From Thiobacillus denitrificans DSM 12475 (lineage in GTDB: Bacteria > Pseudomonadota > Gammaproteobacteria > Burkholderiales > Thiobacillaceae), in NCBI RefSeq assembly GCF_000376425.1, contig NZ_AQWL01000005.1, positions 156,166-220,165 on the forward strand: DNA of 64,000 nt, written 5' to 3'. Positions 45,751 to 56,175 of the stretch are shown piece by piece. A program made the translations under genes and the position numbers. The notes under the pieces are model-generated. The model saw only the letters and a list, made by a program, of their open reading frames with translations. It searched no databases and was not told where the DNA came from. Position 1 is the stretch's first letter. The number at the start of each line of letters is the position of its first letter.

Positions 45751-46447
45751 GGGTGTGCAGGCTTTGGTCGAGTTGGTGCAAGCGTTCGGGTGTTCCCACA
45801 TCGACCCAGCGGCCGACGAAATGTTCACCGGAGACGCGTCGGGCGTCGATCGCCTGCCGCAGCAGCGGCGCCAGCGGCGCTTTCTCGCCGGCGGGCGTGC
45901 GGGCGAACAGCGCACGGTGATAGACGCCGATGCCGCAGAAAGTGAGGCGCAAGGCGTGCGGGGAATCAGCGTTCTGCACCCGCCCGTCGTCGAGCACGAA
46001 ATCACCCTGCGGATGATGCGGCGGATTATCGACCAGCACCAGGTGCGCCCGGTCGTGGCCGGCGGCGAGCCGCGCCAGCGGTTCGGCCAGGCGGGAAAAA
46101 TCGTATTCGCAGTAGATGTCGCCATTCACCACCGGGAAGACCTCGCTTTCGATCAAAGGCAGCGCGGTGGCGATGCCGCCCGCGGTCTCCAGCGCGCTGG
46201 CCTCGCGCGAATACTCGATCACCACGCCGAGCGCCGCGCCGTTCCCCAGCGCGGCCTCGATCTGCTGGCCGAGATGGGCGTGATTGATGACGATGCGGCC
46301 GAACCCCGCCGCACGCAGGCGCTCGATGTGCCATATGACGAGCGGCTTGCCGCCAACCGGCAGCAAGGGCTTCGGTGTGTGGTCGGTAAGCGGGCGCATG
46401 CGCTCGCCGCGGCCGGCCGCCAGGATCATCGCCGTACTCGTATTCAC
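45743..46447 (-). CDS. murU: N-acetylmuramate alpha-1-phosphate uridylyltransferase
   Basis: 234 residues with a sugar nucleotidyltransferase start (MILAAGRGERMRPLT) and the HTPKPLLPVGGKPL motif. MurU converts MurNAc-1-phosphate to UDP-MurNAc in cell-wall recycling, after AmgK. The start is uncertain: GTG at 46447 and ATG at 46429 are both possible, and neither has a convincing Shine-Dalgarno site because the repeat array occupies the upstream bases. It follows amgK and overlaps pepP. Confidence 0.88.
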   Translation of the reverse strand: MNTSTAMILAAGRGERMRPLTDHTPKPLLPVGGKPLVIWHIERLRAAGFGRIVINHAHLGQQIEAALGNGAALGVVIEYSREASALETAGGIATALPLIESEVFPVVNGDIYCEYDFSRLAEPLARLAAGHDRAHLVLVDNPPHHPQGDFVLDDGRVQNADSPHALRLTFCGIGVYHRALFARTPAGEKAPLAPLLRQAIDARRVSGEHFVGRWVDVGTPERLHQLDQSLHTHV

Positions 46448-46469
46448 CCCTTGCCCACCCGCTTGCTCC

Positions 46470-46574
46470 TTGAACCTTGAACCTTGAACCTTGAACCTTG
46501 AACCTTGAACCTTGAACCTTGAACCTTGAACCTTGAACCTTGAACCTTGAACCTTGAACCTTGAACCTTGAACC
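46470..46574. repeat. 15 tandem copies of TTGAACC between amgK and murU
   Basis: Fifteen exact heptamers fill the space between the amgK stop (46574-46576) and the murU start region. On the minus strand they read GGTTCAA and would translate as a GSRFKVQ repeat if read through, but the amgK stop is in frame just before. Tandem heptamers change copy number easily and could alter the spacing between amgK and murU translation, but not their frames. Confidence 0.95.
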
Positions 46575-47587
46575 TAAAACGTATACCCCACCTGCGGCGC
46601 CCTGTCCTGCAGCGCATCGAGCAGGAACAGCAGCGGCTTCAGCTCGTCGTAGCGCTCGCAGGTCTTGCGCAGGTAATGCATCACCCGCGGCATGTCCTTC
46701 AGATAACCGTCCTTGCCGTCGCGGTGGTACAGGCGGGCAAAAATGCCGAGTACCTTGATCTGGCGCTGCGCGCCCATCCATTCGAAATCGCGCCAGAATT
46801 CGCCGAAGTCCTCGCGCACCGGCAGGCGGGCCGCGCGCGCCTTTTCCCAGTAGCGGATCACCCAGTCGAGCTGCTGCTCCTCGTCCCACTGGATGTAGGC
46901 ATCGCGGTAGATCGAGGCGAGGTCGTAGGTGATGGGGCCGTACACCGCGTCCTGGAAGTCGAGGATGCCGGGGTTGGGGTCGCTCACCATCAGGTTGCGC
47001 GAATGCCAGTCGCGGTGCACGTACACCTGCGGCTGCGCCAGGTTGTTGGCGAGCAGGCGCTCGAACACGGTGTCGAGGATGGTTTTCTGTTCGCCCTTCA
47101 TGGCGACGCCGAGATGTTTCGCCACATACCACTCGGGGAACAGCATCAGCTCGCGGATCAGCAGCGCGCGGTCGTATTCCGGCAGCACCCCCGGGCGGCT
47201 CGCATGCTGGATGCGGATCAGCGCATCGTTCGACGCCAGATACAGCTCGCGCGCCACATCCCGATCGAGTGCGGCTTCGTCGAGCGCCGACAGGTAGGTG
47301 ACGTTGCCCAGATCGGTCAGCAGCAGAAAACCCTGTTCCAGATCCTGCGCCAGCACCTGCGGCACGTGCACGCCGGCATCGCCGAACAGCCGCGCCACCG
47401 CGACGAACGGGCGGCAATCCTCGTGCGCCGGCGGCGCGTCCATCACGATATAATCGCGGCCTTTGGCAGTCACGCGAAAATAACGGCGAAAGCTGGCGTC
47501 CGCCGACGCCGGGGCGATGTCCAGCGCATCCCCCCCCAATTGACGGGCGGCCCAGCCTTGTAATGCTTGCAAACGTTCCACAGCCAC
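46574..47587 (-). CDS. amgK: N-acetylmuramate/N-acetylglucosamine kinase
   Basis: About 337 residues of the aminoglycoside phosphotransferase fold. YVHRDWHSRNLM is the catalytic loop and GILDFQDAVYGP the metal site. It phosphorylates recycled MurNAc at C1 for MurU. The start is not certain: GTG at 47587 and GTG at 47581 lie 4 and 10 bases after GGAG, and the first was used. It is divergent from lptD, with which it is also paired in pseudomonads. It heads the operon reaching dsbC. Confidence 0.87.
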   Translation of the reverse strand: MAVERLQALQGWAARQLGGDALDIAPASADASFRRYFRVTAKGRDYIVMDAPPAHEDCRPFVAVARLFGDAGVHVPQVLAQDLEQGFLLLTDLGNVTYLSALDEAALDRDVARELYLASNDALIRIQHASRPGVLPEYDRALLIRELMLFPEWYVAKHLGVAMKGEQKTILDTVFERLLANNLAQPQVYVHRDWHSRNLMVSDPNPGILDFQDAVYGPITYDLASIYRDAYIQWDEEQQLDWVIRYWEKARAARLPVREDFGEFWRDFEWMGAQRQIKVLGIFARLYHRDGKDGYLKDMPRVMHYLRKTCERYDELKPLLFLLDALQDRAPQVGYTF

Positions 47588-47624
47588 ACTGCTCCGAATA
47601 ACGAACTTCCGGATTTTACATCGC

Positions 47625-49817
47625 TTGTCCACCCTGCCCGGCTTTGCGCTTGTCGTGTTGTTGCTGACCGCTGTTCCGGCGGCGGCGAACGGGCTCGCAC
47701 TGAAAAAAGACGTCGAGCTCGCCGGCTCGGCTGCGGCAGGCAAGGCGGGGCCGCTGTTCGTGACGGCCGATCGCATCGAATCGACCACCGCCAACGTCAT
47801 CGAAGCCAGCGGCCATGTGGAAGCCCGCCAGGCCGGGCAGAACTTCTTCGCCAACTGGCTGCGCTACGACACCACGCTGAGCCAGGTGGAAGCACGCGGC
47901 CAGGTACGGCTGGAGCAGACCACGCTGCAGGTAGCCGGAGACACCCTCAAATTCAACCTCGATGACTACAGCGGCGAGCTCACCCAGCCGGTATACCGGT
48001 TCCCGGCGCAGCAGGGGCGCGGCAACGCCGACCGCATCGAGTTCATCGACGAAAACCATTTCAAGCTGCAGGACGCCACCTATACCACCTGTTCGGTGGA
48101 CAACGACGACTGGTTCCTCAAGGTGGGCGACCTCGACATCGACAGGACCCGCAGCGTGGGCACGGCGCGCCACGCTTCCCTGCAGTTTCTCGGTGTGCCC
48201 ATCCTGTACACGCCGTGGGTGGATTTCCCGCTCAGCGATGCACGCAAGACCGGCATGCTGGCGCCCACTTTCGGCACCACCGAGCGCAGCGGCCTCGATA
48301 TCCTGTTGCCGTATTACCTCAATCTCGCACCCAACTACGACGCCACACTCTACCCGCGCCTGCTGTCCAAGCGCGGGGTGCAGCTGGGCGGTGAATTCCG
48401 CTACCTGCTGGCAGGCGCCCGCGGCGAGAATCGCCTCGAATACCTGCCGAACGACAGCGAGGCCGAGCGCTCGCGCTGGAGCGTGGCGCTGAAGAACGAA
48501 ACCATCCTGAACGCGAACACCCAGGCCGGCATGGTGTTCAATCGCGTGTCCGACGACGATTATTTCCGCGACCTGTCCAATCTCATTTCCATCACCTCGC
48601 TTACCCATCTCAATCGCGAGGCCTGGCTGACCACGCAACACGCCAACTGGCGTGCCGAATTGCGCGCGCAAAGCTACCAGACGTTGCAGGACTCCACCTC
48701 GACCATCCACATTCTCGAACCTTACGCACGGCTGCCACAGGCCCGCCTGGGCATGACGAAAACCTTCGAGAACGGGCTTGAGTTCAGGCTGGACAGCGAA
48801 GCCACCCGCTTTGCCCACCCCACGCAGACCGAAGGCACCCGCGCGCTGGCCTACCCGACGCTGCGCTTGCCGCTGGCCAACTCGTTCGGCTTTTTTACTC
48901 CGCAGATCGGCTGGCACAGCAGCTATTACGACCTGGACGACAGCGTGGACAAACAGCGCATCTCGCGCAATGTGCCCATCCTCAGCCTCGACAGCGGCGT
49001 TACCTTCGACCGCCCGTTCCGCTTTGCCGGCCACGATTTCGAGCAGACGCTGGAACCGCGCGCCTACTACGTATACGCGCCGTATCGCAATCAGGATGCA
49101 ATCCCGGTGTTCGACACCGCGCTGCTCGATTTCAGCTACGCACAGATGTTCACCGAGAACCAGTTCATCGGCGGCGACCGCGTCAACGACGCCAACCAGC
49201 TGACGCTCGCCGTCACCAGCCGCTTCATCGAGGCCGAAAGCGGCCTGGAACGGCTGCAGGTCACCCTTGGCCAGCGCTATTACTTCAGCGCGCAGCAGGT
49301 CCGCCTGCCCGGCGTGCCCCCGCGCACCAGCAGCGCCACCGACCTGCTCGCCGCCGTCAGCGGGCAGATCACGCGCGACTGGCGCATCGATACTGCCTGG
49401 CAGTTCGATACCCAGAATGGCACCACCATCCGCCAGAACCTCGGCGCCTCCTATCGTCCCGGCCCCGGTCGCGCATTGAACTTTGGCTACCGTTTCATCG
49501 ACCAAACCACCGAGCAGGTCGATCTGTCCGCGCAATGGCCGCTGGCCAGGCGCTGGTACGGCATGTTCCGCTACAACTATTCGTTCCAGGACGACAAGCT
49601 GGTCGAAGGGCTGGCCGGGCTTGAATACAATGGCGGTTGCTGGGCGGTGCGCGCGGTGTTCCAGCGTCTGGCCACCAAGGAAGACCAGTCCACCGATGCA
49701 CTGTTCTTCCAGCTCGAGTTGAGCGGCATGGGGCGCCTGGGCGCCAACCCGCTCGACGTTTTGAAACAAAGTGTTCCCGGATACAGGCCAAGCAATGAAA
49801 TTCTTCAAACGCCCTGA
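47625..49817 (+). CDS. lptD: LPS assembly outer membrane protein LptD
   Basis: 730 residues. A signal peptide ends near PAAAN, an OstA-type N-terminal domain follows (VTADRIESTTANVIEASGHV), and then a large beta-barrel. Cysteines are visible in TTCSVDNDDW and in YNGGCWAVR, consistent with the structural disulfides that DsbC helps to form. The start is TTG. It inserts LPS into the outer leaflet with LptE. It is followed by surA, overlapping by 23 bases. Confidence 0.93.
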   Translation: MSTLPGFALVVLLLTAVPAAANGLALKKDVELAGSAAAGKAGPLFVTADRIESTTANVIEASGHVEARQAGQNFFANWLRYDTTLSQVEARGQVRLEQTTLQVAGDTLKFNLDDYSGELTQPVYRFPAQQGRGNADRIEFIDENHFKLQDATYTTCSVDNDDWFLKVGDLDIDRTRSVGTARHASLQFLGVPILYTPWVDFPLSDARKTGMLAPTFGTTERSGLDILLPYYLNLAPNYDATLYPRLLSKRGVQLGGEFRYLLAGARGENRLEYLPNDSEAERSRWSVALKNETILNANTQAGMVFNRVSDDDYFRDLSNLISITSLTHLNREAWLTTQHANWRAELRAQSYQTLQDSTSTIHILEPYARLPQARLGMTKTFENGLEFRLDSEATRFAHPTQTEGTRALAYPTLRLPLANSFGFFTPQIGWHSSYYDLDDSVDKQRISRNVPILSLDSGVTFDRPFRFAGHDFEQTLEPRAYYVYAPYRNQDAIPVFDTALLDFSYAQMFTENQFIGGDRVNDANQLTLAVTSRFIEAESGLERLQVTLGQRYYFSAQQVRLPGVPPRTSSATDLLAAVSGQITRDWRIDTAWQFDTQNGTTIRQNLGASYRPGPGRALNFGYRFIDQTTEQVDLSAQWPLARRWYGMFRYNYSFQDDKLVEGLAGLEYNGGCWAVRAVFQRLATKEDQSTDALFFQLELSGMGRLGANPLDVLKQSVPGYRPSNEILQTP

Positions 49818-51105
49818 ATGGCACCGCCCGCACTGGGTACTGGTGCTGCTGATCGCCGCCTCGACCCTGCTGCCGGCCCACGCCGCGGTTCAGCCGCTCG
49901 ATCATATCGTTGCCGTCGTCAACGACGAAGTCATTACCCATCAGGAGCTCGTCAAGCGTTACGACGAAGTCGTGCGCAACCTGTCGCGGCAGAACACCCC
50001 GCTGCCGTCGCGCGAGATACTGGAAAAACAGCTGCTCGAGCGCATGGTCACCGAACTCGCCTTGCAGCAGCACGCCCGCAGCACCGGCGTGCGGGTCGAC
50101 CCGACGCAGGTCGAGCGCGCCCTGCAGCGCATCGCCGCGCAGAACAAGCTCGACATGGCCGGATTGCAGGCCGCACTGGAAAAGGACGGCCAGAGCCTCG
50201 ACCACATGCGCACCACCATCCGCAATGAAATCCTTATTGCACGCGCCCGCGAACGCGACGTCGACAACCGCATCGCCGTCAGCGACGCCGAGATCGAAGG
50301 CTATCTGCAAACCCAGGCACAGCAGGGCGTGGAGACGGAATACAACTTCGCCCACATTCTCGTTACCGTGCCGGAGAACGCGTCTCCCGAACAAATCCAG
50401 GCGCGCCGCGACCGCGCCGAGGACATCCTCGCCCAGCTCGCCAGGGGCGCCGACTTCGCCCAGCTGTCGGCCAGCCATTCCGACGCCCCCAACGCGCTGC
50501 AGGGCGGCGCTTTCGGCTGGCGCGCCAGCGGCAAGATGCCGGCCCTGTTCGCCGATGCGCTGAAACCGCTGCAACCGGGCCAGATCGCCCCGCTGCTGAA
50601 AAGCAGCAACGGCTTTCACATCCTCAAGCTCAACGACAAGCGCGGGCTGGACGTGGCACTCAACGTCACGCAGACGCACGCCCGCCACATCCTCATCAAG
50701 ACCAACGAGCTCACCTCGGAATCGGATGCCCGCAACCGCCTGCTGCAACTGAAAGAGCGTATCGACAACGGCGTGAAATTCGACGAGCTCGCACGCCTGC
50801 ACTCCGAGGACGCCAGCGCTTCCAAGGGTGGCGACCTCGGCTGGATCAATCCCGGCGACACCGTGCCCGATTTCGAGAAAGCGATGAACGCCCTGCAACC
50901 CGGTGAGGTCAGCGCGCCGATCCAGTCGCCCTTCGGCTGGCACTTGATCCAGGTGCTGGAGCGCCGCGAGCAGGACGTCACGCAGGAACGCCAGAAACTG
51001 CTGGCGCGCCAGGCCATCCGCGAACGCAAGGCGGAAGAAGCCTTCCAGGACTGGGTGCGGCAGATTCGCGACTCGGCCTACGTCGAACTGCGCCCGCTCA
51101 ATTGA
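49795..51105 (+). CDS. surA: periplasmic chaperone/peptidyl-prolyl isomerase SurA
   Basis: 436 residues. After a signal segment ending near PAHAAV comes the SurA N-terminal domain ([17 protein letters not shown]), then two parvulin domains (starting [13 protein letters not shown] and [11 protein letters not shown]). It folds outer-membrane proteins such as LptD, whose gene it overlaps. The chosen ATG gives MKFFKRPEW; an ATG eight codons upstream is also in frame. Confidence 0.93.
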   Translation: MKFFKRPEWHRPHWVLVLLIAASTLLPAHAAVQPLDHIVAVVNDEVITHQELVKRYDEVVRNLSRQNTPLPSREILEKQLLERMVTELALQQHARSTGVRVDPTQVERALQRIAAQNKLDMAGLQAALEKDGQSLDHMRTTIRNEILIARARERDVDNRIAVSDAEIEGYLQTQAQQGVETEYNFAHILVTVPENASPEQIQARRDRAEDILAQLARGADFAQLSASHSDAPNALQGGAFGWRASGKMPALFADALKPLQPGQIAPLLKSSNGFHILKLNDKRGLDVALNVTQTHARHILIKTNELTSESDARNRLLQLKERIDNGVKFDELARLHSEDASASKGGDLGWINPGDTVPDFEKAMNALQPGEVSAPIQSPFGWHLIQVLERREQDVTQERQKLLARQAIRERKAEEAFQDWVRQIRDSAYVELRPLN

Positions 51106-51121
51106 TCCGGGTATCCCGAGG

Positions 51122-52189
51122 GTGAGCGAAGCCGCGAATCTGCCCGTTCTCGCCCTCACTGCCGGCGAACCCGCCGGAATCGGGCCCGACCTCTGCATCG
51201 CGCTGTCGCAGCAGGCGCTGCCATGCCGCCTCTCGGTGCTGGGCGATATCGGGGTGCTGCGCGCGCGCGCCGCCCGGCTCGGCATCGCGCCCGATTTCGT
51301 CAGCGGCGACGCCGTTCCCGCGCACCGGCAGGGCCGTCTGCATGTGCGCCACATTCCGGTTGCGGCCCCGGTCGCCGCAGGCGTGCTCGACCCCGCCAAC
51401 AGCGCCCACGTGCTCGCCCTGCTCGACGCCGCCGTCGCCGGCTGCATGAACGGCAGCTATGGCGCCGTCGTCACCGCGCCGGTACACAAGGGCATCATCA
51501 ACGATGCCGGCTTTGCCTTCACCGGCCACACCGAATACCTGGCCGACCGCAGCGGCACCGAAAAAGTCGTGATGATGCTTGCCGGCGGCGGCCTGCGCGT
51601 CGCGCTCGCCACCACCCATCTGCCTTTGCGCGAGGTGGCCGACGCCATTACCCCTGCGCTGCTCGATGCGGTGATCCGCATCCTGCACGCCGACCTGCAA
51701 AGCAAGTTCGGCATCGCCCGGCCGCACATCCTGGTGGCCGGGCTCAATCCGCATGCCGGCGAATCCGGCCACCTCGGGCGCGAGGAGATCGACGTCATCG
51801 AGCCCACGCTCGATCGCCTGCGTGGCGAAGGCATGACGCTCGTCGGCCCGCTGCCCGCCGACACGCTGTTCTCGCGCATCCGCCACGACCGCTGCGACGC
51901 CGTGCTGGCGATGTATCACGACCAGGGCCTGCCGGTGCTCAAATACGCCAGCTTCGGCGCCGGCGTGAACATCACGCTCGGTCTGCCGTTCATCCGCACC
52001 TCGGTCGACCACGGCACCGCGCTCGACCTCGCCGGCACGGGACGCGCGGAAGTGGGCAGCCTGATCGCCGCGATCGAAGTGGCGCTGGAGATGCTGAAGG
52101 CAAAGGGGACAGGATGCGGGGACCAGGATTTAGGGGATGAGCAACCGAAGGCCGCGAAATTTAACGAGCCCCCAGCCTCCAGCCCCTAG
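51122..52189 (+). CDS. pdxA: 4-hydroxythreonine-4-phosphate dehydrogenase
   Basis: 355 residues. It starts at a GTG and contains [15 protein letters not shown] and metal-binding histidines in [14 protein letters not shown] and [13 protein letters not shown]. It oxidises 4-hydroxythreonine phosphate in pyridoxal phosphate synthesis. The last about 25 residues, after EMLKAKG, do not resemble the family; the DNA there is rich in GGGGA/CCCC tracts and looks like degenerate spacer read in frame. The rsmA gene follows 2 bases later. Confidence 0.92.
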   Translation: MSEAANLPVLALTAGEPAGIGPDLCIALSQQALPCRLSVLGDIGVLRARAARLGIAPDFVSGDAVPAHRQGRLHVRHIPVAAPVAAGVLDPANSAHVLALLDAAVAGCMNGSYGAVVTAPVHKGIINDAGFAFTGHTEYLADRSGTEKVVMMLAGGGLRVALATTHLPLREVADAITPALLDAVIRILHADLQSKFGIARPHILVAGLNPHAGESGHLGREEIDVIEPTLDRLRGEGMTLVGPLPADTLFSRIRHDRCDAVLAMYHDQGLPVLKYASFGAGVNITLGLPFIRTSVDHGTALDLAGTGRAEVGSLIAAIEVALEMLKAKGTGCGDQDLGDEQPKAAKFNEPPASSP

Positions 52190-52191
52190 CC

Positions 52192-52971
52192 ATGCATACC
52201 CCCCGCAAACGCTTCGGCCAGAATTTCCTCGTCGACGACAGCATCGTCCATGCCATCGTCAACGCCATCCACCCGCAGGCGTCCGACATCGTGGTCGAGA
52301 TCGGCCCCGGCCTCGGCGCGCTGACGCGGCCCCTGCTCGAACGCCTGCCGCATCTGCATGCCGTCGAGCTCGACCGCGACATCGTCGCGCGCCTGCAAAG
52401 AACCTGGCCGGCCGAGCGGCTCAGCGTGCACGGCGGCGACGCGCTGAAATTCGATTTCAGCGCGCTGGGCCATGATCTGCGCATCGTCGGCAACCTGCCC
52501 TACAACATTTCCACGCCGCTGCTGTTTCACTTGATGGCGTTCGCCGAGCACATCCGCGACATGACCTTCATGCTGCAGAAGGAGGTCGTCGAACGCATGG
52601 TCGCCGCGCCTTCGACCCCCGATTACGGGCGCCTGTCGATCATGCTGCAGCGCCGCTTTCACCTGGAATGGCTGCTCGACGTCCCGCCTGCCGCCTTCAA
52701 TCCGCCGCCCAAGGTCGATTCCGCGGTCGTCCGCCTGATCCCCAAAACACCGGCTGAAATCGTCCCGCTCGATGAGGCGCTGTTTGCGCGCGTCGTCGCT
52801 GCCGCGTTTTCGCAGCGGCGCAAGACCCTGAAGAACACGCTCGGCAGCCTGCTCAAGTCCGGCGACTTGGCCGCGCTCGGAATCGACGCCGGCAAGCGTG
52901 CGGAAAATCTCGCCGTCGCCGACTACGAAGCCATCACCCGGCATCTGGCCGGACAAGACCGCGCGGCGTAA
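52192..52971 (+). CDS. rsmA: 16S rRNA adenine dimethyltransferase
   Basis: 259 residues with FGQNFLVD at the N-terminus, the SAM site VVEIGPGLGALT and catalytic NLPYNIS. It dimethylates A1518 and A1519 of 16S rRNA. It is the last gene of the lptD-surA-pdxA-rsmA block, the same order as in E. coli, but apaG is not next. Confidence 0.95.
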   Translation: MHTPRKRFGQNFLVDDSIVHAIVNAIHPQASDIVVEIGPGLGALTRPLLERLPHLHAVELDRDIVARLQRTWPAERLSVHGGDALKFDFSALGHDLRIVGNLPYNISTPLLFHLMAFAEHIRDMTFMLQKEVVERMVAAPSTPDYGRLSIMLQRRFHLEWLLDVPPAAFNPPPKVDSAVVRLIPKTPAEIVPLDEALFARVVAAAFSQRRKTLKNTLGSLLKSGDLAALGIDAGKRAENLAVADYEAITRHLAGQDRAA

Positions 52972-53069
52972 AACCCCACCTCCAGGCAGGGCAAGACGAG
53001 CGAAACGGACTGGCGGCTCAAGCTTGATAGCCGAAGTCCGATACTCAGGTAGTCGCCTGCCCGAACCTT

Positions 53070-54812
53070 ATGGACACCCACACCCCGTACCCACTCTCAG
53101 CTTCTCCGCCGAGCCTGGAGCCCGAAATCGAGCGGGAGTTGCTACGCGCCTATATCGACAGCGCCAACGACGGCATTTTTGTCGTCTGCGACGAGATGAA
53201 ATTCCATGTCGCCAATCCGCTCATGGCCACCTGGATCGGGATCAGCGAAACCGAGCTGACCGCGCATGGGCAGCGCATGCCGATCACCGAGCTACTGGGC
53301 CCGACCGAGACCGAGGCCCTGTTCCGCGAACATTTCCGCACCGCGCTTGAGGGACGGGCAACGCGTTTCGAAATGGAGATCAATCCGCCGCGCGGCGAAC
53401 CGCGCTGGGTTGAAATCAGCATGAACCGCGTACGCCTGAATAACGGCGAACTGGTGATCGGCATCCTGCGCGACGTCACCGAGCGCAGGATGCTGCAAAC
53501 CACGTTGCAGCACCATGTAAGCCACGACGATCTGACTGGACTGGTCAACCGGCGCGAATTCCAGCAACGCCTGCAGGCGCTGGTCGACAGCGTGAAAACC
53601 AACCGCGGATCGCATGTCCTGGCCTATATCGACCTCGACCAGTTCAAGCTGGTCAACGACACCTGCGGCCACCTGGCCGGCGACGAGCTGCTGCGCCTGC
53701 TGGGGCAGCAGCTGAAGCAGCTGACGAACCGGCGCGACGTGGTCGCTCGCCTCGGAGGCGATGAATTCGGGCTACTGCTATACGACCGGCCGATTGAAGA
53801 AGGCATGCGGGTGGCAGAAGCCTTGCGCACCGCCATGGCCGGCTATCGCTTCGCCTGGGATGGACGCAGCTTCGAGGTGACGGCCAGCGTCGGCCTGTGT
53901 GCCGTCGGCGACGACACGGTTTCCGCGGAAGACGCGTTGAGCGCGGCCGATGCCGCCTGCTATGTTGCCAAGGATCAGGGGCGCAACCGCGTCCAGTTGT
54001 ATCTCGGCGGTACCGCCTGCACCGGCAGGCGCCAGGAAATGCAATGGGTGGCACGCCTGCAGAAGGCGCTGGACGAAAACCGCTTTCAGATATGGCAGCA
54101 GCAGATTCTCGACCTGAGACGCGCTCCAGGGGAGGGCGCCGGGCATGTCGAAATGCTGCTGCGCCTGATCGGCGAGGACGGAGCGATCGTCGCGCCAGAC
54201 CGGTTTTTCCCGGCGGCCGAACGCTACGGGCTGATGCCTGCCATCGACCGCTGGGTCGTCCAGCATCTGCTGCTGGACGAGCAACACGGGGGGCTGCAGG
54301 CGGAAATGGCGCGCACCTCGGCCACGCATTGCGCCATCAACCTGTCCGGCGCCAGTCTCAATGACGACATGTTCATGGCCTTCCTGGAAGACGCGCTGCG
54401 CCGCACAACGCTGGCGGGAGATCGGTTGTGTTTCGAAATCACCGAGACCGTGGCGGTGACCCATTTCGGACGCACCCGCGAAGTGATGCACGCCATCAAG
54501 CAGTTCGGCTGCCGGTTCGCACTGGATGACTTTGGCAGCGGCATGTCTTCGTTCAGCTACCTGAAGAACCTGCCGGTGGACTATCTCAAGATCGACGGCA
54601 CCCTGGTGCGGCATATCGTCGAGGATGCCGCCGATTTCGCCATGGTCGAGGCCATCAACCGCGTCGGCGCTGCGCTCGGGCTGAAGACGATCGCCGAGTT
54701 CGTCGAGAGCGAGGCGGCGCTGCGGCGGCTACGCGAAATCGGCGTCGACTATGCCCAGGGCTACGCCATCCACCGTCCCCAGCCATTGTTCGGCGAATCG
54801 GGTCCCGCCTGA
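53070..54812 (+). CDS. PAS-GGDEF-EAL cyclic di-GMP signalling protein
   Basis: 580 residues. A PAS domain (residues about 20-145, with YIDSANDGIFVVCDE) is followed by GGDEF (RLGGDEFGLLLY intact) and EAL domains. In the EAL domain the first motif is EML instead of EAL, but CAINLSGAS, CFEITETVAV, ALDDFGSGMSSFSYLK and the downstream Glu and Gln residues are kept, so both synthesis and hydrolysis are possible. The ligand of the PAS domain is unknown. It is not part of an operon. Confidence 0.88.
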   Translation: MDTHTPYPLSASPPSLEPEIERELLRAYIDSANDGIFVVCDEMKFHVANPLMATWIGISETELTAHGQRMPITELLGPTETEALFREHFRTALEGRATRFEMEINPPRGEPRWVEISMNRVRLNNGELVIGILRDVTERRMLQTTLQHHVSHDDLTGLVNRREFQQRLQALVDSVKTNRGSHVLAYIDLDQFKLVNDTCGHLAGDELLRLLGQQLKQLTNRRDVVARLGGDEFGLLLYDRPIEEGMRVAEALRTAMAGYRFAWDGRSFEVTASVGLCAVGDDTVSAEDALSAADAACYVAKDQGRNRVQLYLGGTACTGRRQEMQWVARLQKALDENRFQIWQQQILDLRRAPGEGAGHVEMLLRLIGEDGAIVAPDRFFPAAERYGLMPAIDRWVVQHLLLDEQHGGLQAEMARTSATHCAINLSGASLNDDMFMAFLEDALRRTTLAGDRLCFEITETVAVTHFGRTREVMHAIKQFGCRFALDDFGSGMSSFSYLKNLPVDYLKIDGTLVRHIVEDAADFAMVEAINRVGAALGLKTIAEFVESEAALRRLREIGVDYAQGYAIHRPQPLFGESGPA

Positions 54813-54852
54813 AGCCGCAACCGTACGCTCCACCGCGACAAGCGGGGGCAGT

Positions 54853-55932
54853 TCAGTCCGGCATAAAGGGGTAGTCGGTATACCCTTTCTCTTCCCCGGT
54901 GTAGAACGTTGCGTAATCGGGCGGATTCAAGGCCACGCCGCGGCGGAACCGTTCCACCAGATCGGGGTTGGCCAGCAGCAGGCGGCCGAACGCAATCGCA
55001 TCGGCGGCGCCCGACGTCACTGCAGCCTGCGCGGTTGCGAAGTCGTAGCCGTTGTTGAGGATCAGATTGCCCGAATACAGCGCACGCAGCCTGTCGTAAT
55101 CGAATGGCGGCCACTGTCCCCGGGGCGCGCCACCGGCTCCCTGCAACACGTCCAGGAAAGCGAGTTGCAGCGGATTGAGCTGTCCGACAACGTAATCGAA
55201 CGTATCCTGCGGATCGTCGTCGCTGATGTCGTTGAATGGCGTCACGGGAGACAGCCGCAGGCCGGTGCGGTCGCTGCCGATTTCCCTGCACACGGCATCC
55301 ATCACTTCCAGCAGCAGACGCGCCCGGTTTTCCTTGCTGCCGCCGTAGGCATCGGTGCGCCGGTTGGTGGACGAGCGCAGGAACTGATCCAGTAGATAAC
55401 CATTGCCGGCGTGGATTTCCACGCCGTCGAAACCCGCGTCGATGGCATTGCGCGCGGCCTGCCCGAAATCAGCGACCAGGGCGGGGATTTCCGCAAGGTC
55501 GAGCGCGCGCGGCGTGACGAAATCCTTCATCCCCTGCCCGGTGAACACCTGGCCGGACGGACGGATCGCCGACGGTGCGACCGGCAACGCGCCGCCCGGC
55601 TGCAGATCGGGATGCGAAATCCGCCCCACATGCCACAGTTGCAACGCGATCTTCCCGCCGGCGCCATGCACCGCATCGGTTACCTGCTTCCAGCCCGCGA
55701 TCTGTTCGGGCGTATGGATGCCGGGTGTGCGGGGATAGCCGTGGCCCGCCGCGCAGATCGGCGAAGCCTCGGTCAGGATGAGCCCGGCCGAGGCGCGCTG
55801 GCGATAGTATTCGGCCACCCGCAGCGTCGGCACGTTGCCCGTGCCGGCGCGGTTGCGCGTCAGCGACGACATCACCACGCGGTTGGCAAGCTCGATGGCG
55901 CCGAAGCGGGCAGGTGAAAAGAGATCGGTCAC
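54853..55932 (-). CDS. old yellow enzyme family alkene reductase
   Basis: 359 residues of the FMN-dependent NemA/OYE family. The start (LFSPARFGAIELANRVVMSSLTR) and the TGQGMKDFVTPRAL and EIHAGNGYLLDQFLR segments are characteristic. It reduces activated alkenes or nitroesters with NAD(P)H; the natural substrate is unknown. It is monocistronic and divergent from a DUF4202 gene. Confidence 0.9.
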   Translation of the reverse strand: MTDLFSPARFGAIELANRVVMSSLTRNRAGTGNVPTLRVAEYYRQRASAGLILTEASPICAAGHGYPRTPGIHTPEQIAGWKQVTDAVHGAGGKIALQLWHVGRISHPDLQPGGALPVAPSAIRPSGQVFTGQGMKDFVTPRALDLAEIPALVADFGQAARNAIDAGFDGVEIHAGNGYLLDQFLRSSTNRRTDAYGGSKENRARLLLEVMDAVCREIGSDRTGLRLSPVTPFNDISDDDPQDTFDYVVGQLNPLQLAFLDVLQGAGGAPRGQWPPFDYDRLRALYSGNLILNNGYDFATAQAAVTSGAADAIAFGRLLLANPDLVERFRRGVALNPPDYATFYTGEEKGYTDYPFMPD

Positions 55933-56175
55933 GTCGGGATTCCTCTGGGTCTAGTTGCAGGCAGGGTTGATGAAACACATTCAACGTACCTTGGGGTCAG
56001 ATCCGGAAATGCAAGCTTCGCTGGCGTCGATCGATGGGATAGCAGGGTCGATGGCGCGGATGTTTGAGATAATTGGAAATGGAGCCCGATACTGGTCGTG
56101 CTGCTTGCGGAAACCATCCCGGCACATCCAGGAAAGGGCCATGGAATAGCCTACTCCAAACCTAGGAATTGAATC

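Noticed and set aside
46470-46574. CRISPR array
   Set aside because: Units are 7 bases, with no spacers and no cas genes in the window.
46026-47417. A minus-strand frame reading GSRFKVQ repeats through the heptamer array
   Set aside because: It lies in a shadow frame of amgK and murU. The repeat is a DNA array, and no start site or family supports a repeat protein.
47616-49808. Open frame of 730 codons opposite lptD
   Set aside because: Antisense mirror of LptD; the sense protein has a signal peptide, OstA domain and barrel.
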